Below are positions 22,419-33,099 of a stretch of DNA of 64,000 bases, one piece after another (positions within the stretch are counted from its first letter, which is position 1; each line of letters opens with the position of its first letter). The DNA is from Dioscorea cayenensis subsp. rotundata (lineage: Eukaryota > Streptophyta > Magnoliopsida > Dioscoreales > Dioscoreaceae). The stretch is from positions 22,270,233-22,334,232 of the forward strand of contig NC_052481.1 of the NCBI RefSeq assembly GCF_009730915.1, written 5' to 3'. Under the pieces are notes generated by a model. The model was not told the DNA's origin and searched no databases. It saw only the letters and a program-made list of their open reading frames with translations. The position numbers were made by a program, and so were the translations under genes.

Positions 22419-25400
22419 TCAGCCATCTTCCGGCCTCAGGCTTGTCGAAGGCCCTCCGGGACCATTCGCTGGAGAATTCCGCGAGAAACGCTGTAAATGA
22501 AGCATTCTGGCATAACATCCGTCCGGGAAATGGTTGAGCAGATGCGAGTGCGATCCCTGCTCGACCACCTTCCCTTCGTCTATCACAGCAATAGTGTGAG
22601 CTCCCCTTATTGTCGAAAGCCTATGGGCAATAACGATCATTGTCCGGCCGCTAGCTGCTCTATCCAATGCTTGTTGCACGCATCGTTCTGATTCCAAGTC
22701 TAATGCGCTTGTCGCCTCATCAAGAAGCACAATCTGAGCCTTCTTTATCAATGCCCGAGCAATAGCGACCCTCTGCCGCTGTCCACCAGACAACTGCACG
22801 CCTCTTTCTCCGACAAATGTCTCGTATCCCTGTGGCAATGCCGATATAAACTTATGCGCATTGGCTTGTGTTGCAGCCTCAATGATCTCGGCTTCGGTCG
22901 CAGAATCACAACCATAAGCAATGTTCTCTTTGATTGTAGCTGCAAACAGGCATGGTTCTTGTGGCACCATTGCCATGGCCTTGCGCAGAGCTTTAAGGTT
23001 GTATTTCCTGATGTCTTTACCATCAATGAGCACACGGCCGGAGCTTGGCTCGTAGAACCGTTGGATAAGAGCAATTACTGAGCTTTTCCCACAACCACTT
23101 GGTCCGACCAGTGCCAACGTTTTCCCTGCACGCGCACGCAGTGTGAGGTCTTTGAGCACAGGCATGTCTGGGCATGATGGGTAGGCAAAATCAACATGCT
23201 TTAGTTCCACATCGCCGCGTAGTCGATCTGGGACTGAACTTGCGTCAGGGTCATCAGGCTCTATCTCAGTTTTCCGATCAATAACTTCAAACACTGAGCG
23301 CATGGCTCGACCACCCTTGATGAAGTCCGGAGCTAGTGTTAGTGTCTCCGCCGCACCATTGGCCGAGACCATGAGCACCATGAAAACTCTAATGGTTTTA
23401 GAGAAATCTGATATGTTGTGTTTCACCAGCCAAGCTGCATACCAGAGACCGAGAGTATATGAAGCATAGAGCAAGAATTGAGCAACTCCGAAACCACTCC
23501 CGGCAATCTGGCCTTTCCAGAAGCAACGCCGGAGTGGTGTTTGTAAATTCTCGGCGAATAATTTGGTGATCTTTGTTTCTGAATTGAATGCAGCAACAGT
23601 TCGCACATTAGCTACTGCTTCTCCGGCAATCTGTGTTGCTTTGGCATGAGCTGCTTCGAGGTCTCCGGAGAACCCAGTCATGAACATTTTTTGAAGAACA
23701 GTGGCAGCGACAACAACTGGAAAGACGGCGACGAGCACAAGTGCTAGGCGCCACTGGAGGACAAACCCGGCCGTGCAAGCAACAAGCATAAGTGCCGAGT
23801 TTTGCACAATGACGGAGATTCTATCTCCAATGGCTGAGCGCACATTGTGGGCATCTAATGAGAGACGTGCAGCAACACGAGCACTGGCATTCTCTTCTTG
23901 GTCGAACCAAGCTATTTCATTTCTTAGCACAGCGAACAGCATCTTCTCACGGACACGTTTGGTGAGGTTCTCACCAACAACGTCCCAGAACAAGTGTTGC
24001 AGGGTGTTGAAGAGCATGGCCGCGGAGGAGACGCCAATGAGAAGGTAACAGTATTGGTTGATCTCATGCTTCATGTGATTGTAGTCACGAGCATAGTAAA
24101 CACTGAGAACCGCGCTGAGGACGTAGGCGAAGAATGCCGAGATGGAGCCACAAACCATTGATCCAATAGAACCAATAAGTGCATAGACCCACTCCGGCGA
24201 GTTCATCTTGGCAAGACGCCAGAAAGAGCTTGCTTGGTCACGGAATGCGAGTTTCTCCGCCGGGCGGTGGTTGGGGTCATAAGGGAGGCTGAAGTCGGAG
24301 GTGGAAAAATCCGAGAGACGACGAGAGTACGGCGAGCGGCCGTAGGATGAATTACGGCCATAGACTGGGGAGCTGACAGAATTGCGCGCGCTGGACGGGC
24401 GTGCGCTGCTCTTGCGAGACGCACTCGCCAGCGCGGCCTCGTGCGCTTGCTCTTGCATGCGGATGAGCTTTGCGTAGAGGCCAGAATCACCTCGTCCTAT
24501 GAGCTCATCATGTGTTCCTAGTTCTGATACAGAACCATTCTGGAGCACGGCCACGGTGTCAGCCTTGCGAATGGTTGACAAGCGATGAGCTATTACCAAT
24601 GTTGTTCTTCCGATCATGAACCGGTCTAGAGCTTCTTGCACCAGCTTCTCTGACTCAGAGTCGAGTGCGCTGGTGGCTTCGTCGAGGAGGAGAATTGCCG
24701 GGTTTTTCAGCATTGCTCTGGCGATGGCAATTCGCTGTTTTTGCCCGCCGGAGAGTTGTAAACCTCTTTCTCCAACCTGATATGCACAAACAGTATTTTT
24801 ATTATTATTATTGTAAGATATGTTGATTCTCTCTAATGATAATAGACAAATAGTTTGAGAAGTATCAAGACCTGAGAATCATAGCCATCTTGGAGCTTGA
24901 TTATGAAGGAGTGAGCATTGGCAACTCTTGCAGCTTCCTCAATCTCAACTTGTGTGGCATCTTCCCTTCCCAGCAGTAAATTCTCTCTGATTGATGTTGC
25001 AAACAATGCAGGCTCTTGACTCACCAGACCAATCTGCTGCCTTAACCACCTCAACTTCAGACTCTTTATATCCTGCCCATCCAGCAGCACTTGTCCTTCA
25101 AAAGAAATACAGATCTCATATCAGTAATCACAACAACATCAAAAATTCATATATTGTGCTCAATTGAATCGATGTACCTGAAGATGGATCATAGAACCTT
25201 TCAATGAGGGAAACAACAGTGCTCTTCCCAGAGCCACTGCTGCCAACCAATGCCATTGTCTTCCCTGCAGCAACATTGAGTGAGAAGTTGCAGAGAATTG
25301 GAACCTCTGGCCTTGAAGGATAAGCAAAGTTAATATTTTTCAGCTCCACATGCCCTGTGACTGTTCCTAACTCAATTCCTGTCTCGCTGTTCCGATCAAT

Positions 25401-27172
25401 CGATGGCTTGTGATCAATCGTCTGATATATCTTCGTTGCCGATGCCTTTGCCTTCCCAAAGGCAGCCATGCTCGGCGCCGACTGCCCAAGAGCCCTGTAC
25501 ATTACAACAACACCTTGTCAGCAAAACAAGAAAATGTTCTTGTTTTTACTGCAATATGTGATTCTGAATCAGTTCTTACAGTCCTCCGATCATGACAGCA
25601 AACATGGTAGCAATGGCAAGGCCACCATTGGTGTGGTGATGGCGAACAAGGTATCCACCATACCAAAGCAAGAGAGCATAACAACAAAAGACGGTGAAAT
25701 ACGTCGCACCGAGCCCAATCCCTTTAGCAAGTCCACTCCGGTAGCCAATCCTCTGCGCCACCTTCAATGCCAACGAGTAAGCCTGCAGAGCTCTTGATTC
25801 ACCTACATATGAATGCACCGTCCTGATTTGTGCCAGTGCCTGAAAATTCAATGCATATAACCATCAATCAAAACCAAACATGTAAAAAAAAAAAAACAAG
25901 AATTTAAACAGTGATCATATGAGTTCAGTAGTACTTGTTCAGCAATGTTGCTAGCCTGAGACAGAGCATCCTGGCTCTTGGATGAAAGCTTGGCCAATGT
26001 AGTTGTGTGAATGCCGCCGATAATGGCGATAAGAGGAACAACAGCTAGAGTCACAAGAGCCATTTGCCAGACGGCAGTAAACCCGACGACAAACCCGGAA
26101 ACAAATGTGGCCATGTAGTGAATGAAATTGCCGAGCTGATACAATGTATAAAAATATGAAATTATTGAGAAACATAGCAACAACCATTACCATTATGCTA
26201 TTACCAAATACCAACCTTCTCACTAATGGCGTCTTGGACGACGACTGACTCGGCGTTAATGGCGTAGATGATGTCAGAAGTGCGAACCTCAGTGTCAAAG
26301 TAACGAACATCTTGGTTTAGAGCTGATTTGAGAAACTCAATCCTCATTCTGGTGGTTTGCCTTTCTCCAGTCCACATCCAGCATGCAATCTCTGGAAAAA
26401 AAAAATCCAAATTCAAGAAGTTGAAGAAGTTGAAGAAGCTAAAGAAAGCTGAAACTCACTCACCAGCCCAAGAAGATCCCCAAATTGCAGCTCCAACAAC
26501 AAGGAAGTAGAAAGCATACTAGAATCAAAACCATTAATTACATCACCAGAATTAATCAGAGACTGAACAAAAATCCAAACTTTAAGACATTTACAGATAG
26601 ATAGATAGAAAGAAAGAAAGATGAACACAAACCTTGATGACCTCACGGAGCATAGCATCAGGGTTATCATAATTGGAACCAAAAGAGTGGACAAGATCAG
26701 CAAAGAAGCGAAAAAAGATAGGAAGAGAACAACCATGAATGATAGCACCCACAGTGCCAATGACCATCAAGACCCAATCCAAACCATCAGCAAAACGAAA
26801 CAACTGACCAAAAGCAACAGAAGGTTGGTTCTCCAGCTTCTTCTTCTTCTTCTTCTTCTTCTTCTCTCCAACCTCCTCCTTCCCATTAGTATCTTCAACA
26901 CCAGGAGATGTTGTTAATGAAGTACTACTAGTAGTAGTAGTAAGAGGAGGAGGAGAAGAAGGCATAGTGGCTCCACCAGGAGGAGGAGGAGGAGGAGGAG
27001 GAGGAGGAGGAGTAACAGCAGTAGAAGAAGCTCTTTCTGAAATCTCAATGACAAGCAAGTCTTCTTTCTCTTTAGGAGGAGAAGGGAACTGGAATCCCTG
27101 CATCTCTGGCCAGTTCCATTGCTCCCCACGCTTCTTCTTTCCCTTTATCTCCTGACTTTCTTCTTGTGACAT
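22419..27172 (-). CDS. ABCB1: ABC transporter B family member 1 (P-glycoprotein 1, auxin efflux)
   Basis: Full-size (TMD-NBD)2 plasma-membrane exporter of auxin; predicted 1376 residues. Eight minus-strand exons: 27172-26633, 26518-26464, 26391-26216, 26135-25935, 25839-25580, 25494-25178, 25095-24872 and 24776-22419. Borders are GT-AG and phases close. NBD1 has Walker [10 protein letters not shown] (about 494-502), signature LSGGQKQR and [14 protein letters not shown]2 has GPSGCGKSS (about 1150), LSGGQRQR and [10 protein letters not shown]. The linker after NBD1 is Ser/Arg-rich ([26 protein letters not shown]), the known kinase-regulated region. The start chosen is the ATG at 27172 ([11 protein letters not shown]). 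The N-terminus is about 135 residues longer than the conserved core and low in complexity, with an 11-proline run, Ser/Thr runs and a nine-lysine run. A similar long N-terminus is known in cereal ABCB1. The final exon is unusually long and GC-rich. Confidence 0.98.
26981..27011. repeat. (GGA)n coding microsatellite
   Basis: A GGA/TCC trinucleotide run on the plus strand encodes the polyproline stretch of ABCB1 on the minus strand. A neighbouring CTT run (about 26838-26866) encodes polylysine. Confidence 0.9.
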
Positions 27173-27956
27173 TTTTCTGAAAACTTCTGCAGCATCACAC
27201 ACTACACACTCTCTCTCTCTCTCTGTGTCACTCACTCAATCTCTCTCCTCTCTCTTCTCTTCTTTTCAATCTATTTAACTACTATTTTCTTTTCAGTGTT
27301 TTATTTTTTTAATTAATGATAATAATTAATGGTGTAAATAATAAGAGGCTGAGGTGCAGAAGTGGTGGTGGTGGTGAAGATGGTGTTGTTTCAATAGTGG
27401 ATCATTTATTTATTTATTTAGTTATTTAGTTGTTTGTATTAATTAATAATTAATAATTAATATGAATAGGTGTGGAAAAATGGGAATATAAGGTGGTGAA
27501 AGAGAGGGCCGACAAGAGGACGTGTGAGACAGAGAGTGGTCAGAGCAGAGGGTTGGGCTAGTTTGGTTTGGTTTGGTTTGGTTTAAGAGAAAGAGAAAGA
27601 GAAAGAGAGATTTTGACCAAAAGGTGGAGATGATTTGGTTTCATGGGGATTTAAAAAACACAGGGAACAAAGAGAAATGAATAGGGGGGTGTGTAAGAGA
27701 GGAAGCCGACAGGCAATGAGGAGATATAGATAACAAGCAGAGTGACTCAGTCTGAGTAATAACAAGTGTAATGTTAAAGTCTTTGGGCACGCTTCCCAGT
27801 TCCTGCTTTCTGTTTCTTTCTTCTCTAGTCTTGCTCACGGACCTTGTCTTTGCTTCTCATGTTTATTGTAGTTTTTAACTTTATTTGGTTAAAGAATTTG
27901 GCATTGGTGAAGTTGTGTGTTTGTGTGTTTTTTTACAGACTTGTGTTGTTTGTTTT
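27173..27956. other. ABCB1 leader and proximal promoter
   Basis: Holds a CT/GA run just before the ATG (about 27208-27224). It also holds a GGTTT pentanucleotide run (about 27556-27584) next to a GAGAAA run (27586-27610). No other gene is visible. Confidence 0.5.
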
Positions 27957-28239
27957 TATAATATCCGAATTGGTTGTTTTACTTTTCTCTTTTTTTTTCT
28001 TTTGGTCCCTCTATTCAGAAATACTCCCAAATAGTCCCTCTACACTTGAAAATTGTTCAATTTAGTCTTTTCTACTCTGTATTTTCAAGAGTAGATGGAC
28101 TAAATGGGAAGAGATTAAAGATAGAGGGACTAAATTGGGTCATTTTCAAGAGTAGAGAGATTAGTGGGGCGCATTTCTGAGTAGAGGGATCAAAAAGGAA
28201 GATAGTGAAAAGTATAGAGACCAATGCGGGTATTATACC
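27957..28239. mobile_element. Foldback MITE with long inverted arms
   Basis: The left arm (TTTTGGTCCCTCTATTCAGAAAT) and the reverse complement of the right arm (TTTTTGATCCCTCTACTCAGAAAT) pair. The pairing continues through AATTTAGTC blocks and outward to TATAATA(T/C)CC at both ends. About 283 bp with no coding. I could not see a clean target duplication, so the superfamily is open; the end type resembles Mutator-like foldback MITEs. Confidence 0.75.
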
Positions 28240-28350
28240 TTCTTTTTTTTATAGGAATTTTGAACTTAACGGTTACCATGAGTTTGTTACATTATCATTG
28301 GTTATTTGAGAAACCAACAATTTGGTGTTATAGTGAAAGTTTATAAATAG

Positions 28351-28603
28351 TGGACCATTCATTTATAGATGTTCATAGATAAAAAATCTATAAACGTTCA
28401 TTATCAGTTGTTAAATCTCGATCAAATGACCAACATTGACGAACAGTAATTAATACATTAATAAATATAGTAATTATTATTTGGAATATGACATCACACA
28501 ATACTACTGTTCATCAATGTCAGTCATTGGTTCACCATCTAACAGTTGATAATTAGACGTCTATAAATTTTTTATTAGTGGACATTCATAGAGAATGTTT
28601 TAC
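28351..28603. mobile_element. Second foldback MITE, hAT-like arms
   Basis: The left arm (about 28351-28460, with ATAAAAAATCTATAAACG and CATTGACGAACAGTA) is matched by the reverse complement of the right arm (about 28499-28603, with ATAAAAAATTTATAGACG and CATTGATGAACAGTA). About 250 bp and non-coding. The ends are worn and I saw no clear target duplication. It lies ~110 bp from the previous MITE. Confidence 0.65.
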
Positions 28604-31600
28604 TATATATATATATCTTCTAAAATATATGTTAACTATGATAAAAACAAAATAAAAGAAATGTAAGAATAGAACTACAAAACTGATCATTAGACAAACA
28701 CTATGACCAACTAAAATATAACAAAATTGAGATGTAACTCAATCACTAGCGATAATTAAATATTTATGATAAATATATGAAGGCCGGTGATAAATAGTTG
28801 ATTCAATTTTATTCAAGTGTTTTAAAAATAAAAATAAAAACAATAAAAAAATATAATTTAGTTTTAACTCTGTTAAAATCAACGATAAATTATTCAAATG
28901 TATTTTGATCTAAAAATCATATTCAAATGTTTATTTTTTGAACTTCCATCAAATTTTCATCCACTATAAATGAAGATATTCATACATACCAATGGTTTTA
29001 TCTACATAATAAATAATTAAATTATTATTATTATTATTTTTGTTAGAATAAGGTAAGGACAAATACTATTAATAGATAATAATATGATAAACAAGATGCA
29101 TGTTAGGCTTGCTAACTTTTTATTAAAAAAAAAACAATGCAAAGGTGACATGCATTTAATTAATTGCCGTGAGCCAAGATTGACCAAGTCTACAACAAGT
29201 GGCTTTGCTTAAAAATTTACTGGTTGGTCAATGTAAGGACTCAGAGGGTTTTGGTACACTGTCAATGTACTTATAACCCTTTTTTCTTTTTTTTTTTAGA
29301 CTTGGATCATCAGAAAACAAAAAGAAAACTCACAGTTTCTTGTTTTATAGTTGCATCCATATTAGTGATTATTGTCAACAACATACTGAATCTTGTCCCC
29401 CTCATTAAGAGTTTAGTTTTATAGTACTCTCACTTGCCTCATTTATCATGTTAAGAGATTAATTTTTAACATATTTCTATGGAACATCTTTCTATGTTTC
29501 AATTTACTTACTCATGTAATTATTTACATTATATTTTCTTGCGTTTTTCTAGTTTGATTTGCATGATTCATTATTTTAAAATTAATAAATATTAATAACT
29601 ATATATATATATCTAAAACAAATTGGTAGAATTAAAGTTTGTAACTCGAATCCTGTTTGACTTAAGTTATGATTTATGTTATTTTTTTTTAATCAGGATA
29701 AAATTTTTAGAATTTATGGTGGTGATGGGGCTATGGTCAAGATTAGATTCAAATTAATTTGAATGCTAATCAACAATAATCTATTTAAATATGAAATATT
29801 CTGTCATGGTTAAGGCAGTCAAACCATCTCTCGTAAGAGCTTCTAGTGGTTTATTTATTTGACTATAGATTAGAGTCATTTTTTATTTTATAATATTTTT
29901 TTCATTAATTATTCCATATTCTTTCATTTTGATGTAAAGATCGTTTGCTTCACGAGTATACTCACCTACTCCGCCAAATAATGACACACACACTCCTATG
30001 AGCTTTGGCAATGTTGTTGATCAATTCCACGATGAGGATTGTTTTACCCACCCAGCCCTCTCAAATAGTCCCATTTTTTCCTCACAACAATAAAGAGCTA
30101 AAAAATTCACACTTTAATCTTTGTTTCAAATTGATAATATTGTTTGACAAATTGAGTCGTAATTATTGTATTTAATTTTTAATGCAGTGAAATCATCCAC
30201 TCTATTATTTATAAGTTTTTTCTTAATTTTAGAATTTTCATGTATTTTTATTTTATTTTTTGAATTATTATTGTTAGTTATATATTTCATTTTGAATGGT
30301 AAAGATTGGAGTATAGCTCGCAGTGTGTTACTTCATGTGTGTTTTTATTTTTATTTTTTATTTTTTTTAGTTTGAATTGAAAAAAATTGAAGTATTGCAA
30401 GAAATAAGCTATTGATAAAATTTTATTTTATTTTTTTAAAATTATTAATTAAATAATAATAGCTTTCGATATACGCAATAAGAAAGGTTCTATTTTTATT
30501 TTACTTTAATTAGAGGTTAAGATGTATAAAATATATATATATATATTTTATATAAAAGTTAAAACATGAATATGAATTCTTAGAACAGGGGAGTTGACTG
30601 GACCGACTATGGGGCCCACTGGATCCACATCAATCCACGTGTCACGTGCGACCTTGAAATTTGGGTCCCAAAGGCCTACATAATCAGAAAAAAAAAGGAC
30701 GTAAATTTTCACCTTTTTACCAATATGACATCACATGTTTTTCTCGGTTTTCGGTTATTTAATATGCATGTGATCAAACAAAACCCGAAATCAATATTTT
30801 ATATTGACCATTATATTTGCTTGAATATGTTGGAATTAATTGGGTTAAATTTTTTTCAAAATGGTAAAAAAACAAATATTGAGTTAATGATTTTTTATAG
30901 CATTTATCATTTTTAAAATTTATTAATTATTTTTTTACAAAGGAAACACATTACCATATAATTAATTTATTGGTATTATCTTAAAAAAAAGGTAATAATA
31001 AAAAAAAAGCATTAAAACTTAACCAACCCCTACCAACGACCAACTTCCAAACCCACAGTACGGTAAAGAAAACATTGAATAATCCTATCGGTTCATTTAC
31101 CGACCCATATAAAGCACCACCGTTGGATTCAATCCGGTGGACGGACGGCCCACTTCCGATGCACTACTGTAAAGTTACAAATCGGTCCCCAAAACTTCAA
31201 TAAATTCTCTGAAAGTTGGATTAATTGCATTGAATTTATTGACACACATAACAATAACTACAATATAAATATGTGAGTGTTTTTGTATGCATGTGAAGCT
31301 ATGATTTTGATTATATTTGGTACAATATAAAGCCTGTGACTGGGTTCTTTTTCAGGACTCAGATGTTCATCAATGTGTTCTTATTAATGTTTGACTAACA
31401 TTGTTCGTCCAATAAAAAGTTGGTCTTTTTTTAATGGTCTTGTTTTACATTACATTATATTATATTATTATATAGACATATATATATATATATATATATT
31501 AACTTTTTCCTTATTAGCATTTAAATGGAACCAGTGAATTGTACAAGATGGAATAGTCACCTACTTCCTTGATAAATAGAGTTTTCACATATATACCCTT

Positions 31601-32002
31601 GCACAACCACAATATTATACATCGATGCATACTTTTTTTTTTTACTACAAATAAGTGAAAATCATTTTTTTTTCTAAGGTAAATCAAGGACACGTACGAA
31701 TATAAAATTTAATGATAAATTCAACAAGCATTTATATTCTCATATTGTATAGGTTTTGAGATGTAATCTATGGTTTTGTATGAAAAAACACAACCTATAC
31801 AAAAGACCAGTATTAATAAACTAATAGGTTGTTGGTTCTCCTAATTTTTTTTTTCTTATTTCTTATATATATGTATATATATTATTTTAAATCTCTTATC
31901 ACCTAAATACAAAAACTATACTGGTTGGTAGTTATACAAATAAATATTATCATAATAAATTTTTACAAATAATTATAATTTAAATTAAAACAAAAACTCA
32001 TG
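28604..32002. other. Gene-poor AT-rich spacer
   Basis: Nothing coding is supported. It contains several TA runs (for example about 31480-31500) and a double G-box near 30640. A short mixed-GC stretch at 31020-31200 has a TATAAAG-type motif, but no frame follows it. Confidence 0.5.
30636..30648. promoter_or_regulatory. Paired G-boxes
   Basis: Two CACGTG palindromes (30636-30641 and 30643-30648) are separated by one base, within CCACGTGTCACGTGCG. The site is ~3.5 kb upstream of the ABCB1 start. Such ABRE/G-box pairs can bind bZIP factors; function here is inference. Confidence 0.4.
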
Positions 32003-32017
32003 TAAAAGGGTATATAT

Positions 32018-32290
32018 ATATATATATATATATATATTTTTGAAAAAAGTGGATAAATCACAGATTTATTAGAACAAAAACAACAGTACAAAGATAAAAA
32101 CATGGTACAGTGGAAGAGTCAATTCTCACCAATGGTGAGGAGGAACAAAGAAGATAAAGACAGTAAAAGGACAAACAGGGAAAAGGAACTAAGGAGACGG
32201 AAGGTGTCGTCTGACATCTCAGACCTACTTAGACAAGTAACAGGAACACCTACTCCAGAGCAGCATTGATGTCATGATCGCCAGCAGAGA
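32018..32290 (-). mobile_element. 5'-truncated LINE remnant
   Basis: On the minus strand this ends in a segment typical of plant LINE 3' ends (AATAAATCTGTGATTTATCC, then ACTTTTTTC) and a low-complexity A/TA tail (about 32011-32050). It is flanked by TAAAAGGGTATATAT at 32003-32017 and again at 33085-33099; the second copy was later split from the LINE by a hAT insertion. The 15-base duplication is the right size for a LINE target-site duplication. No coding region remains. Confidence 0.65.
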
Positions 32291-32296
32291 TAAAAG

Positions 32297-33082
32297 CAGT
32301 GATTTAAAAACCGGACCGGACCGGCCGGTTGAACCGGTTGAACCGGGAACCGGCCGGTAAACCGGTCTGATTACTCACATAAAATAGTAATGAACCGGGC
32401 CAGCCGGTTCAACCGATTTAACCGGTGAACCGGTTGAACCGGACCGGCTAATTTATTAATTTAAATTATTTAATTGGTTTATTTATTTTATAATTAAAAA
32501 CTTAAATAAAGTTAATAAACTTATTAAATTGGTCCAAATTTCAAAAGGCAAAAAAGTAAAAAATAAAAATAAAAAACAAAAGGCCGTAAGATATTAATAT
32601 ATTATGATTTATTATCATTAATTTATTATAATTAACTTATAATTTTATGCTAATCAATAATTAAATCATTAAAGTTAAAGTATTAAAGTATTAAACTAAA
32701 CTTTTCAATGGTTTGATTTTTATTTTTTAATCATTATTGTTGTTGTATACCTGTATACTTATATTTTATTTAATTATTTATTTTTTAATATTTGTTGTAT
32801 AGTTATATCTTTGTATGTTTGTATATTAAACATTAAAGTTGAGACTTTGTGACCTTATAAAGGTAATTTAACTTTGTCATATCTAATTTTGTATTTTTTT
32901 ATTATTTTTTCTTTATTTTTGAAGTTATTTTTTTACTTATTTTTTATTTTTTTAATTTTTAAGTATTTGTTTATTTGAAAAAATTAATTCCGGTTGAATC
33001 GGCCGGTTCAACCGGTTCAACCGGTTGGACCGGAACCGGTTGCTTAACCGGTTCGATAACCGGTCCGGTTATTAAAACATTG
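32297..33082. mobile_element. Non-autonomous hAT element with CCGGTT subterminal arrays
   Basis: A 786-bp element with 8-base target duplications GATAAAAG at 32289-32296 and 33083-33090, diagnostic of hAT. Its ends are CAGTGATTTAAAAACCGG and, inverted, CAATGTTTTAATAACCGG. Both subterminal regions (about 32310-32452 and 32996-33074) are packed with CCGG-AACC/GGTT motifs such as CCGGTTGAACCGG, the usual transposase-binding arrays of hAT. The ~540-bp core is AT-rich and encodes nothing. Confidence 0.88.
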
Positions 33083-33099
33083 GATAAAAGGGTATATAT

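Noticed and set aside
26914-27129. Polyleucine minus-strand frame
   Set aside because: Out-of-frame reading of the repeat-rich ABCB1 first exon.
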